A stretch of 64,000 nucleotides of DNA from contig NZ_CP157355.1 of assembly GCF_040047665.1 (NCBI RefSeq), positions 3,224,001 to 3,288,000 of the forward strand, written 5' to 3'. The position numbers and the translations under genes were made by a program. Numbering within the stretch: position 1 is the stretch's first letter; each line of letters starts with the position of its first letter. Below are positions 46,191 to 55,144 of the stretch, piece after piece. The stretch is from Chitinibacter sp. FCG-7. GTDB taxonomy: Bacteria > Pseudomonadota > Gammaproteobacteria > Burkholderiales > Chitinibacteraceae. Below the pieces are notes generated by a model. It searched no databases and had not been told where the DNA came from. It worked only from the letters and a program-made list of their open reading frames with translations.

Positions 46191-46688
46191 TTACAAATCT
46201 TTCGGCGCTTTATCTTTGATGCTTGGCCATTCCATATTGGCTTTCTTCAGATTGCCCGCTACGTCTTCCAGCCATTTTTTCTGAACTTCTTTATTCACGT
46301 TCAGGTACAGCTTGCCATCGACTACTTTCCACGCTTGCGGATCACCATCGAGCTTTTTATCCAGCGCCACACCCATTGCGCAGAAGCCACCGAATTGCGG
46401 CGCAAAACGAGCTGGGTTAGCAGTAAATTTGTCGCGGTTGGCTTTCGAAGCAAAGTGGTAAGTCACACCGTCATAGCTGGCGCTGTAGGCCGCATTACCC
46501 AAAGTCGGCGCTTTTACGGTGAAGTACGCTACCGGGTCAAAACCTTTTAAGCCAACGCCTTGTTCATCGACATTGATCGCGGCGGTTGAGTTTTCGTCGT
46601 AGGCCATGGCGGTGCTTGGCACGGCGGCAAGGAAGGCGAAGCCCGACATCAAAGTAGCGGCGATCAGGGTTTTGCGAAGGTTCAACAT
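46191..46688 (-). CDS. Exported YHS domain protein
   Basis: 165 residues with a signal peptide (LMSGFAFLAAVPSTAMA) and a YHS domain: GVGLKGFDPVAYFTVKAPTLGN, YDGVTYHFASKANRDKFTAN and RFAPQFGGFCAMGVA. YHS domains are often linked to heavy-metal binding or transport. The C-terminal DKKLDGDPQAWKVVDGKLYLN is the usual extension of this exported type. Palindrome P8 follows it. Confidence 0.9.
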   Translation of the reverse strand: MLNLRKTLIAATLMSGFAFLAAVPSTAMAYDENSTAAINVDEQGVGLKGFDPVAYFTVKAPTLGNAAYSASYDGVTYHFASKANRDKFTANPARFAPQFGGFCAMGVALDKKLDGDPQAWKVVDGKLYLNVNKEVQKKWLEDVAGNLKKANMEWPSIKDKAPKDL

Positions 46689-46747
46689 GGGATATTCCTT
46701 TTCAATATGAAGTAGTGAGTGTGGGTACCACGGGGTGCAGCAAACTT

Positions 46748-47284
46748 TTAAGCCAAAGTCACTTTCGGGAAGTCGATTTCCACGCGGCTGGCTTTGCCCA
46801 GGATATTGGTCAGCAAATTCATGCCGACATGCGTGATGATCTCGACGATGTCGGCATCGCTAAAACCGGCGTTGCGCGCTTCGATTAGCTCGGCGGTGGT
46901 GATTTCGCCTTTGTGTTCGGCCAGCGAGCGCGCCAGTTTTACGGCGATGGCGGCTTTGGCGTCTTGGCTGCTACCGGCGCGGTTGGCGGCGATTTCATCG
47001 CCATTCAGGCCTGCGCCTTTACCAATCGCGGTATGCGCCGACAAGCAGTATTCGCAGGAGTTTTGCTGCGCCAGCGCTAGGGCGATGCGCTCGCGGGTTT
47101 GCAGATCCAAGCTGCCTTCTTTGGCAATACCGTGCAGGCCGAGGAAGGCGCGCAGTGCGGCGGGCGAGTTGGCAAACACTTTCAAGAAATTCGGTACGAT
47201 ACCGAGCTGGGCGTGGATCGCGTCAAACAAGGCTTGTTGTTCGGCGGTGGCAGTTTCAGTAGTGATGACGTTAATGCGGCTCAT
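46748..47284 (-). CDS. Carboxymuconolactone decarboxylase / peroxidase-related protein
   Basis: ATG 47284 (MSRINVITTETATAEQQAL) is the family start. The 178-residue protein has QQNSCEYCLSAHTAIGKGAG (CxxC-His) and HVGMNLLTNI near the end, as in AhpD-like proteins. It is divergent from a LysR regulator 128 bp away that probably controls it. It is a paralogue of the AhpD-like gene at 37598. Confidence 0.9.
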   Translation of the reverse strand: MSRINVITTETATAEQQALFDAIHAQLGIVPNFLKVFANSPAALRAFLGLHGIAKEGSLDLQTRERIALALAQQNSCEYCLSAHTAIGKGAGLNGDEIAANRAGSSQDAKAAIAVKLARSLAEHKGEITTAELIEARNAGFSDADIVEIITHVGMNLLTNILGKASRVEIDFPKVTLA

Positions 47285-47412
47285 GGTGTTTTCCTTCGTT
47301 GGGTTAAGTTGTTTCGCTCGGTATTGAGCGAATGAGTGCATTGTGCCGATCTCCACTTGAAAGAAGAATCTATATGCCAGACAATAGATTGTTGCTAAAA
47401 ATGGAATAAACT

Positions 47413-48312
47413 ATGGATCGATTTCATCAGATGAGCGTGTATGTGGCGGTAGCGGAAACGGAGAGCTTTGCCGCTGCGGCGCGCAAGCTGGCGATGTCGC
47501 CGCCAGCGGTGACGCGCGCCGTGGCCGCGCTGGAAGAAGCATTGGGCGTGAAGTTACTGAACCGTACCACGCGCTATGTGCGCGTGACTGATGCAGGGCA
47601 GCGCTATCTGGACGATGCACGGCGCATTCTGGCCGAGGTACAGGAAGCCGACGAAGTGGCCGCCGGGATTAACGCCGAGCCGCGCGGGCATCTCACCATC
47701 ACCGCGCCGGTGTTATTTGGCCAGCTGTATGTCATGCCGCAGGTGGTGAAATTTTTGCAACGCTACCCGGATGTCGATGTATCGGCGATGTTTCTCGACC
47801 GGGTGGTGAATATGCTGGAAGAAGGCGTGGACGTGGGTATCCGCATCGGCGCCTTGCCCGATAGCACCATGCGGGCAATACGGGTAGGGCAGGTGCGCCG
47901 CGTGCTGTGCGCCTCGCCCGACTATCTGGCGCAATATGGCATCCCGCAAACGCCGCAAGATTTGCTCAAGCACCAGATCGTTGCCGCCAGCGGCATTAGT
48001 CCGACGATTGAGTGGAAGTTTGGCGACGATGAGCACAGCAAAGCCGTGCGCATCAAACCCCGCATTACCGTGACCAGCAATGATGGTGCAATTTCGGCGG
48101 TGCGCCATGGTGCGGGGATTACGCGGCTGATGTCGTATCAGGTGGCGGAGTATTTGCAGCGTGGCGAATTAAAGACGGTGCTGGGTGAGTTTGAAGCCAA
48201 ACCATTGCCGATTCACATCGTTCATCGCGAAGGACGGCATGGTTCGGCCAAAATCCGCGCCTTCGTCGATTTTATGGCGCAAGCACTCAAAGAAAACAGC
48301 GCGCTCAACTAG
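47413..48312 (+). CDS. LysR family transcriptional regulator
   Basis: 299 residues starting MDRFHQMSVYVAVAETESFAAAARKLAMSPPAVTRAVAALEEALG, the HTH of the CrgA-like LysR group, with LLNRTTRYVRVTDAGQRY and an effector domain. Divergent from the AhpD-like gene, which it probably regulates. Confidence 0.92.
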   Translation: MDRFHQMSVYVAVAETESFAAAARKLAMSPPAVTRAVAALEEALGVKLLNRTTRYVRVTDAGQRYLDDARRILAEVQEADEVAAGINAEPRGHLTITAPVLFGQLYVMPQVVKFLQRYPDVDVSAMFLDRVVNMLEEGVDVGIRIGALPDSTMRAIRVGQVRRVLCASPDYLAQYGIPQTPQDLLKHQIVAASGISPTIEWKFGDDEHSKAVRIKPRITVTSNDGAISAVRHGAGITRLMSYQVAEYLQRGELKTVLGEFEAKPLPIHIVHREGRHGSAKIRAFVDFMAQALKENSALN

Positions 48313-48367
48313 CCCTCATGCAAACCCTGCCATGGGGCTATCAGCGCGCTGGTGCTGGCTCGGTTGC

Positions 48368-49948
48368 TTATTGGCTGCGCACGTTCAGCCAGTTTTGCCG
48401 CCCGAAGGGATTGACGATATAGCCTGTGACTTTGGGCGTGGTAATCACCGAAATCAGCGGGTGCGCCAGCGGTATCCATAATGCTTGCTGCGCGATGATT
48501 TTTTGCGCGGCCTGATATTGCTTGCTGCGCTCGCTGATATTGGCTGTGGTGCGGCCTTTCTTGATCAGAGCATCGAGCTGCGGCTGGCAGTAACGGGCGA
48601 AATTGAGTCCCGATTCAAGCGAAGCGCAGGCAAATTGCGGCGTCAGGAAATTATCCGGGTCGCCATTGTCACCGCTCCAGCCCATAAACAAAATATCATG
48701 CTCGCCCGCTTTGGCGCGTTTGATCAGCTCGCCCCATTCTATGGTTTTCAGCTCAGCACGAACGCCGATTTTGGCTAGATCGGCTTGCAGCAATTCGCCA
48801 CCCAGCCGTGGATTCGGGTTCAGTGTGCTGCCAGCCGGACGAATCCAGATTGTGGTGTCAAAGCCATTGGGAAAGCCTGCTTTGGCCAGCAGCGCTTTGG
48901 CTTTGCCCGGGTTGTAGCTGGTGTCCTTGTCGCCCAGATAGCTCCACGTTGCAGGTGGCAGCGGGCTATTGGCCGCGGTAGCGGTACCCTGGAAAACTTG
49001 ATTTAGATAGGTTTTCTGGTCGAAAGCGAGTTTGAGCGCTTGCCGCACTTCGACTTGATCGAGCGGTTTGTGCTGCGTATTGAGTGCGACAAAAGCGGTG
49101 GCAAACATCGGTGTGCTCAGTACTTTGAGGTTTTTATCCTGCTGTGCGGCGGTGATTTCCTGTGGTTTGGGGCCGAGCGCAATCTGGCATTCGCCTGCTT
49201 TGACTTTTTGCACCCGCACCACTGGATCCGGGGTGATGGCGTAGATTAATTTATCCGATTTGGGCTTGCCGCCAAAATACTGTGGGTGGGCATCAAAGCG
49301 GATTACGGCGTCTTTCTGAAAGCTGCGCAATGCAAATGGGCCGGTGCCAATCGGTTTGCTGGTGAATGCATTTTGCTGATTTGTGGCCAGTAGCTGGGCG
49401 GCGTATTGCGCTGAGTAAATCGATGCAAACCCCATGCTCAGCAATGGCAAGAAAGTGGCGTCGGCCTGCTGCAAAGTAAATTGCACGGTTAAATCGTCGA
49501 TTCTGCGGATGTCTTTAACCAGCTTGCCTAGCCCAAATGATTGGGCGTGCGGGTAGCCGTTGGGGGCGCTGGCATGCCAGGGGTGATTGGGGTCGAGCAT
49601 GCGCTGGAAGCTGAAAATAACATCGTCGGCATTCAGCGCCCGGGTAGGCTGGAAATAATCGGTGCGTTGAAACGCCACCTTTGCTCGCAGCTTGAAAGTG
49701 TATTGCAGGCCATCTGCGCTCACTTGCCATTGTTGCGCCAAGCTGGGTACCAGCTTGCCGCTGCTGGCATCGTATTCAAGCAGCCGGTTGAAAATGGTGT
49801 CGGCCGCCGCGTTGGTATTGGTCAGTGAATTGTATTGCACCACGTCAAAACCATCGGGGCTGGCTTCAGTGCACACGGTCAAAGCTTTGCCGTGTGATAT
49901 ACCGCTAAGTAGTATGCCGATCAAGGCAAGAGTTAGATTGATTTTCAT
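48368..49948 (-). CDS. Peptide ABC transporter substrate-binding protein (DppA/SBP_bac_5)
   Basis: 526 residues with signal peptide (LALIGILLSGISHG) and the family 5 pattern: CTEASPDGFDVVQYNSLTN, YTFKLRAKVAFQRTDYFQPT, LNADDVIFSFQRMLDPNHPW and GWSGDNGDPDNFLTPQFAC. It resembles DppA (dipeptides, heme). No permease or ATPase genes adjoin it, so it is an orphan binding protein that probably feeds a Dpp transporter encoded elsewhere or acts in sensing. Confidence 0.92.
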   Translation of the reverse strand: MKINLTLALIGILLSGISHGKALTVCTEASPDGFDVVQYNSLTNTNAAADTIFNRLLEYDASSGKLVPSLAQQWQVSADGLQYTFKLRAKVAFQRTDYFQPTRALNADDVIFSFQRMLDPNHPWHASAPNGYPHAQSFGLGKLVKDIRRIDDLTVQFTLQQADATFLPLLSMGFASIYSAQYAAQLLATNQQNAFTSKPIGTGPFALRSFQKDAVIRFDAHPQYFGGKPKSDKLIYAITPDPVVRVQKVKAGECQIALGPKPQEITAAQQDKNLKVLSTPMFATAFVALNTQHKPLDQVEVRQALKLAFDQKTYLNQVFQGTATAANSPLPPATWSYLGDKDTSYNPGKAKALLAKAGFPNGFDTTIWIRPAGSTLNPNPRLGGELLQADLAKIGVRAELKTIEWGELIKRAKAGEHDILFMGWSGDNGDPDNFLTPQFACASLESGLNFARYCQPQLDALIKKGRTTANISERSKQYQAAQKIIAQQALWIPLAHPLISVITTPKVTGYIVNPFGRQNWLNVRSQ

Positions 49949-50015
49949 AGATATACCTCTGGTTTTAAAATCGGCTAAGGCAGTGTTGTTGTTCTTGTTA
50001 TCGCCCTGTTTGTTG

Positions 50016-50366
50016 CTAGTGATGCTGCTGTTCTTCCGGCGCCAGCAGCGCGTATCCGTATTTATTTAGTATTTCTTTGGCTTTTGCCAGCTGTTTATCG
50101 CTGCGCGAGATTTTGTGCTCTTTGCTGGCGGGGATATGTACATCCAGGCCGTATTGTTGCAGCCAGCTGCGGATCAATTGCAGGCTTTTTTCTCCCAGAC
50201 CCGGGATATGCAGCAGATGCCGGTAGCTGATTGCCGCTACATCTTGCGGGGTAAAGGACTCGCGATCCAAGTGATTTTTTAATGCGTTGATCTGCCGATT
50301 GGTCAGTGGGGCATAACAGCCATCAAAGTCAGTGGCTGCCGGACCTTGTTGCATGCTCATCTTCAT
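50016..50366 (-). CDS. Small helix-hairpin-helix-like protein of unknown function
   Basis: About 116 residues; starts at 50366, 50360 and 50354 are all ATG and the middle one has the best-spaced GGAG. The core ISYRHLLHIPGLGEKSLQLIRSWLQQYGLDV resembles RpoA-CTD or HhH nucleic-acid-binding segments, followed by a lysine-rich helical tail. I do not recognise a named family. It lies downstream of the encapsulin operon terminator. Confidence 0.6.
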   Translation of the reverse strand: MKMSMQQGPAATDFDGCYAPLTNRQINALKNHLDRESFTPQDVAAISYRHLLHIPGLGEKSLQLIRSWLQQYGLDVHIPASKEHKISRSDKQLAKAKEILNKYGYALLAPEEQQHH

Positions 50367-50378
50367 GCTCCATGAAAA

Positions 50379-50404
50379 ACGCCCTCCGCTGGCGCGGAGG
50401 ACGT
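50379..50404 (-). terminator. Rho-independent terminator after the encapsulin operon
   Basis: ACGCCCTCCGC (50379-50389) pairs with GCGGAGGACGT (50394-50404) with one mismatch; on the minus strand it ends in a T tract (A at 50375-50378). It closes the serine acetyltransferase-encapsulin-desulfurase operon. Confidence 0.8.
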
Positions 50405-50408
50405 GATT

Positions 50409-52205
50409 TTAGAGTGCGTTTTTGCCGCTTTTGATTTTCAAAATCGCTGCGGCCAGCGCATCCAGATCGCTGCAAGTGTTGTAAAACGCCAGCGATGGAC
50501 GCACGGTCGCTTCCAATCCGAAACGGCGCAAGATCGGTTGCGCGCAATGATGGCCCGAGCGCACCGCAATGCCTTCCTTGTTCAGCAATGCGCCAACCTT
50601 GATCGTCTCAAAGCCATCGAGCACAAACGACAACACACCCGCTTTTTCAGCCGCCGTACCAATCAAACGCAAGCCCGGAATATCTTTGAGCAAGCGCGTG
50701 CCATAGACCAAGAGCTGATGCTCGTAGGCTTCGATATTGGCTATGCCGATGCGCTGCACGTAATCGAGCGCAGCACCCAGACCGACCGCATCGGCAATAT
50801 TGCCGGTGCCTGCTTCAAAGCGGAACGGCGCAGCATGAAAACGCGTGTTCTCAAACGTCACGTCTTCAATCATGTTGCCGCCGCCTTGCCATGGTGGCGT
50901 TTCGTTCAGCAAGGCTTCTTTGCCGTAGAGCACGCCAATGCCGGTCGGCCCGAAAACTTTGTGACCCGAAAACACAAACCAGTCGCAATCAAGTGCCTGT
51001 ACATCAGCACGCAGATGTGACACTGATTGCGCGCCATCGAGCAACACTTTCGCGCCAACGCTATGTGCCAGCTCGATAATCCGCTTGGCGGGTGTAATCG
51101 TGCCCAAGGCATTCGATACCTGGGTAAATGACACCAGCTTAGTGCGAGGGCTGAGCAGTTTGGCGTATTCGTCGAGCAACAATTCACCGTTGTCATTGAC
51201 CGGAATCACCCGCAATACCGCCCCAGTTTTAGCAACGAGTTGCTGCCATGGCACGATATTGGCGTGATGCTCTAGCCAGCTGATGATGATCTCATCGCCC
51301 TTGCCGATATTGGCTTCGCCCCACGATTTGGCGACCAGATTAATCGCTTCGGTCGTGCCACGCACAAACACGATTTCATTCGTCGAACGGGCATTTAAAA
51401 AGCTGCGCGCAGATTCGCGCGCGCCTTCATACGCATCGGTCGAGCGCGCAGCCAGCTCGTGCGCTGCGCGGTGAATGTTTGAGTTTTCGTGCTCGTAGAA
51501 GTAGCTAATCCGATCAATGACTGCCTGCGGCTTTTGCGTTGTCGCCGCGTTATCGAGCCAGATCAGTTGCTTGCCGCCGCTCACCCGCTCACGCAAGATT
51601 GGAAAATCCTTGCGCAATAGATGCGGGTCAAACGGTGGGCGAGCAATACTGGATAAGCCTTGCTGCGACTGGCCGTGACCCGCTTGAAACGGATCCGCAT
51701 GCAAACCGGGCACTTGAATGCCCGCTGGGCTGGTAGGCTGGGCGTAATCGAGGAAGTAAAAACTCGAGCCGAAGCTGCTCGGCACCGCAGCTTGCGGCTG
51801 GGCCTGCAATGTTGAATCAATCGGGCTCGTGCTTAAACGCGGTGCCAATAATTGGCGCAGCTGGGCTTCATCGGGCAAGCCGAAATCAGCTGGATTAACG
51901 CCACTGCTGTGCAAGCTCGATTGTTTTGCGTGCAAATTCAAGGCATCACTGCTGTACGGGCTATCGAGCCGTTGCTCAGGCACACTCAGTGGTGGTGGCG
52001 TCGGAATCGCTGGCGTGGCCGAGGCGATGGCTGGATTAAAGCCTGCGCGATCACCCTGTGGCAGACTGCCCAGTTGATTGATCCCCACGCTTTGCCCCGG
52101 CACAGCGCTGAACAGCTCATTGGCCAGTTGCTCCAGCCAAGGCGTCAGATTGCCGACATCACTGAGATCGCCCACGCTGGGTGGAAGAAGCTCACTTGTA
52201 CTCAT
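50409..52205 (-). CDS. Family 2A encapsulin cargo: cysteine desulfurase with N-terminal loading extension
   Basis: 598 residues against about 410 for SufS. Residues 1 to about 190 are low-complexity, Pro/Ser/Gln-rich and disordered-looking, with short conserved-looking islands (LTPWLEQLANELF, DEAQLRQLLAP, SSFYFLDYAQP) that fit the cargo-loading region of encapsulated desulfurases. The catalytic domain follows: WLDNAATTQKP, PLP Lys 416 in FSGHKVFGP and active Cys 554 in SGHHCAQP. The enzyme releases sulfur from cysteine inside the shell. The gene overlaps the shell gene by 14 bp, implying coupled translation. Confidence 0.93.
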   Translation of the reverse strand: MSTSELLPPSVGDLSDVGNLTPWLEQLANELFSAVPGQSVGINQLGSLPQGDRAGFNPAIASATPAIPTPPPLSVPEQRLDSPYSSDALNLHAKQSSLHSSGVNPADFGLPDEAQLRQLLAPRLSTSPIDSTLQAQPQAAVPSSFGSSFYFLDYAQPTSPAGIQVPGLHADPFQAGHGQSQQGLSSIARPPFDPHLLRKDFPILRERVSGGKQLIWLDNAATTQKPQAVIDRISYFYEHENSNIHRAAHELAARSTDAYEGARESARSFLNARSTNEIVFVRGTTEAINLVAKSWGEANIGKGDEIIISWLEHHANIVPWQQLVAKTGAVLRVIPVNDNGELLLDEYAKLLSPRTKLVSFTQVSNALGTITPAKRIIELAHSVGAKVLLDGAQSVSHLRADVQALDCDWFVFSGHKVFGPTGIGVLYGKEALLNETPPWQGGGNMIEDVTFENTRFHAAPFRFEAGTGNIADAVGLGAALDYVQRIGIANIEAYEHQLLVYGTRLLKDIPGLRLIGTAAEKAGVLSFVLDGFETIKVGALLNKEGIAVRSGHHCAQPILRRFGLEATVRPSLAFYNTCSDLDALAAAILKIKSGKNAL

Positions 52206-53103
52206 GGTATTTACCGATTTCTACGTCTTCGAGCACCGCAATCGCGTCGTCGGTCAGCACGGCCAATGAGCAATATAGCGATACCAGGTATGAGGCGATG
52301 GCTTTGTGGTTAATGCCCATAAAGCGCACCGACAAGCCCGGGCTTTGCTGACCTGGCAGATCCGGCTGATACAGACCCACGACGCCCTGACGGCTTTCAC
52401 CGGTGCGAATCAGCAAGATCTTCGATTTGCCGTTTTCGATTGGCAGTTTGTCTGAAGGGAACAGGGGTATACCGCGCCAAGTCAGGAACTGTGAGCCAAA
52501 CAGCGATACAGTGGGTGGGGGTACCCCACGGCGCGTGCATTCACGGCCAAAGGCGGCGATTGCCAATGGGTGCAAGAGGAAGAAGCCCGGTTCTTTCCAC
52601 ACTTTGGAAATTAGCTCGTCCAGATCATCTGGCGTTGGCGCGCCGGTGCGCGTTTTGATGCGCTGGCTCGGCGCGATGCTGTGCAACAGGCCATATTCTT
52701 TATTATTGATCAGCTCGCTTTCTTGACGCTCTTTGACTGTTTCGATGGTCAGGCGCAACTGCTCGCTAATCTGGTTGTACGGCTTGCTATACAAATCAGA
52801 TACGCGGGTATGCACATCGAGCACGGTATTGACGGCCGATAACAGATATTCACGTGGGTTTTCGATGTAATCCACAAAAGTATTGGGCAATACGCGCTCG
52901 TCGCGTGCAGAACAATCGACTTCAACGCTGCTGGCGTCTTTCACTTTATTGACGCGGTAAATACCGGCCTCAACGGGCACCCAGTTGAGTAAATGCGTCA
53001 ACCAGCGCGGTGTGATCGAGGTGAGCTGCGGTACGGTGCGGGTCGCAATGGCTAGCTGCCGTGCGGCTACGTCGCCTAATGCCGTTTGTTGTTCGGTGGT
53101 CAT
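52192..53103 (-). CDS. Family 2A encapsulin shell protein (SrpI-like)
   Basis: 303 residues beginning TALGDVAARQLAIATRTVPQ with the HK97-fold family 2A blocks: LLNWVPVEAGIYRVNK, ARDERVLPNTFVDY, IETVKERQESELINNKEYGLL, GFFLLHPLAIAAFGRECTRRGVPPP and SRQGVVGLYQPDLPGQ. These shells form T=1 nanocompartments around cysteine desulfurase for sulfur storage. It sits between the serine acetyltransferase and cargo genes, the standard family 2A order. Confidence 0.95.
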   Translation of the reverse strand: MTTEQQTALGDVAARQLAIATRTVPQLTSITPRWLTHLLNWVPVEAGIYRVNKVKDASSVEVDCSARDERVLPNTFVDYIENPREYLLSAVNTVLDVHTRVSDLYSKPYNQISEQLRLTIETVKERQESELINNKEYGLLHSIAPSQRIKTRTGAPTPDDLDELISKVWKEPGFFLLHPLAIAAFGRECTRRGVPPPTVSLFGSQFLTWRGIPLFPSDKLPIENGKSKILLIRTGESRQGVVGLYQPDLPGQQSPGLSVRFMGINHKAIASYLVSLYCSLAVLTDDAIAVLEDVEIGKYHEYK

Positions 53104-53181
53104 GGCTTAGTGCTCCTTTGAGCAAGTGAGAAATGAATAGAGAAATGAATAAAATGCATCTGTGTGTTGGTCAGCATGGCG

Positions 53182-54150
53182 CTAGCTATTTCGATTGCTG
53201 GCTTGCGAGATATGGCTGTTGGCCGGTACCGATTGCGTGAGCCAAACATTGCCGCCAATCACCGAGCCTTTGCCAATCGTGATACGGCCCAAAATCGTCG
53301 CGCCGGCATAAATCACCACATCGTCTTCCACAATCGGGTGGCGAGCATTGCCTTTGACCAGATTGCCGTTTTCATCGGTGGGAAAGCTTTTTGAGCCTAG
53401 CGTGACGGCCTGATAAATCCGCACGCGCTCGCCGATAATGCTGGTTTCACCAATCACAACGCCGCTGCCATGGTCGATAAAGAACTCGGCACCAATCCGC
53501 GCGCCGGGGTGAATATCAATGCCGGTGCTGGCGTAGGCCAGATTGGAAATAATCCGCGCCAGAAAGGGCGCGCCGAGCAAATACAGCGTGTGCGCCAGCC
53601 GATAGCTCAATACTGCGCGAAAGCCCGGATAGCACAGCAGGATTTCGGAAATGCTGTTGGCAGCCGGATCGCCCTGCTGCGCGGCGTTGAGATCGCCCAC
53701 CAGAAAAGCGCGAATATCCGGTAACTGGCTGGCAAAGCTGCGCGTGACTTCATCGGCGATCTGTTTCAGATTGTGATCAAACGCGGCGCTGCGCTCGGCG
53801 CTAAATAGCAGGCTGCGGCGGACTTGTTCGGCCAGCTGCGTCAGGCAGGCGTGCAGCGTGCTGCCGACAAAATGATCGATACTTTCATCGTTCAAATCCG
53901 GTCGGCCGTAATGGGTGGGAAAAAGCGCAGCGGCAAGGCCATCCAGAATCTGCTGCATGATTTCGCGTGAGGGCAGTTCGCGCACGCGGCCCTGATAGCG
54001 GATCTTTTTGGTGTGCTCGCGCGATTGGCGCAAGCCGTTGACGACCTCGCTCAAGCCCCAGTGTTTGTCGTGGCTGCCATCGGCGTTGGCTGCCGGTGTG
54101 AGGCGTGATTCGGCCGTCAAGGCATCAGGCATATTCAGCAGTGCGTTCAC
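53182..54150 (-). CDS. Serine O-acetyltransferase (EpsC/SrpH-like)
   Basis: 322 residues with a long helical N-terminal part and a left-handed beta-helix: GIDIHPGARIGAEFFIDHGSGVVIGE, VTLGSKSF and RHPIVEDDVVIYAGATILGRITIGKGSVIGGNVWLT. The catalytic His/Asp set of CysE lies in FIDHGSG and RHPIVEDD. It makes O-acetylserine for cysteine synthesis, the substrate of the encapsulated desulfurase. It heads the operon, 78 bp before the shell gene. Confidence 0.93.
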   Translation of the reverse strand: MNALLNMPDALTAESRLTPAANADGSHDKHWGLSEVVNGLRQSREHTKKIRYQGRVRELPSREIMQQILDGLAAALFPTHYGRPDLNDESIDHFVGSTLHACLTQLAEQVRRSLLFSAERSAAFDHNLKQIADEVTRSFASQLPDIRAFLVGDLNAAQQGDPAANSISEILLCYPGFRAVLSYRLAHTLYLLGAPFLARIISNLAYASTGIDIHPGARIGAEFFIDHGSGVVIGETSIIGERVRIYQAVTLGSKSFPTDENGNLVKGNARHPIVEDDVVIYAGATILGRITIGKGSVIGGNVWLTQSVPANSHISQASNRNS

Positions 54151-54505
54151 GGTGCTCCCCCTTGGTCGATGTCGTTCTGGTCTGGATCGGCGTGCTGGCT
54201 TCGTGTCGCAGAAGCCGCAGCTGAACCGCAGCGCAATCTTTTGTAAGTGCTGCGTTTAAATCTGCCGCGATTATGCGCGGCCAATTTAAATAAACAAAAG
54301 AACTTATGTTTATATTCAAAATAATAAAAAAGAATATGCAAAGGATGGCAAGGCTTGGTTCTGCGCTCGATTGAGGCTATCGCGCGCGATGCTGTCGGCG
54401 TGTGGGAGTATGGTCGTGCGGGCAGTTTGAATGTGCCAGCCACCCGGCCGGGATGGCTGTGCACAGATGAGTCAAGCCGCGTGTGCCACTAGGCAAGCTG
54501 CGGTT
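54151..54505. other. Intergenic region upstream of the encapsulin operon
   Basis: This 355-bp gap contains an AT-rich stretch (about 54280-54345) likely to hold the operon promoter. I see no gene, palindrome copy or clear operator. Confidence 0.5.
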
Positions 54506-55114
54506 TTAGTGGGCGAAATCGAGATTGATCAGCAGTTCCTGCTCATGGATTTTGCTGATCAGCTGCGCCAGCAGCTGCAAGCCCTCAGGCCATTCGCCGT
54601 GCCCTGATTCGACATTGATGTGGCCGCCGTTTTCTATCCAGTGCAGCTTGCTGCGCCAGATCTGGCTCAATTGCACGGCGCGATCCACGCTGCAGCTCGG
54701 GTCGTTATCGCTGGCGATCACCCAGCTGGTAAACGGCAGGGCAATCGACGGTAGCGGCATAAAGCCTTGAAATTCGTCGGGCGCTTCGGGTCGCATTACA
54801 TCGGCAGGGGCAACGAGCAAAACGCCTTGTACGGCTCTGTTGCGGCCAAATAGTGCCGCCCAGTGAGCCAGCGTGGCGCAAGCCAGGCTGTGCGCGACAA
54901 TGATCGTCGGTGCGTCGCCCTCAGAAATTTTCTGCTCAAAGCTGCGCACCCAGTCGGCGGCTTTAGGATGCTGCCAGTCGTTTTGCTCAATGCGCTCGAT
55001 TTGCGGGTATTGCTGCTGCCAGATGGATTGCCAGTGGTCTGCGGGCGAATTATTCCAGCCCGGGGCAATCAGGATGCGTTTTCCGGCGCTCAGCCAGCTT
55101 TCAATGGTCGCCAT
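54506..55114 (-). CDS. RBBP9/YdeN family serine hydrolase
   Basis: 202 residues with ILIAPGWNNSPADHWQS, nucleophile motif IVAHSLACATLAHWA, acid region SDNDPSCSVDRAVQL and catalytic His in GGHINVESGHGEWPEG, matching the short alpha/beta hydrolases of the YdeN/RBBP9 family. Cytosolic, substrate unknown. It lies 31 bp after the EAL gene on the same strand. Confidence 0.9.
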   Translation of the reverse strand: MATIESWLSAGKRILIAPGWNNSPADHWQSIWQQQYPQIERIEQNDWQHPKAADWVRSFEQKISEGDAPTIIVAHSLACATLAHWAALFGRNRAVQGVLLVAPADVMRPEAPDEFQGFMPLPSIALPFTSWVIASDNDPSCSVDRAVQLSQIWRSKLHWIENGGHINVESGHGEWPEGLQLLAQLISKIHEQELLINLDFAH

Positions 55115-55144
55115 AAGGTGTTCTCTATCTAAAGCCTGTTGTGT

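Noticed and set aside
49940..49960. Half palindrome AGATATACCTCTGG at the start of the peptide-binding protein gene
   Set aside because: Only one arm is present and no partner is found within 100 bp; likewise GGATATACC near 12715.
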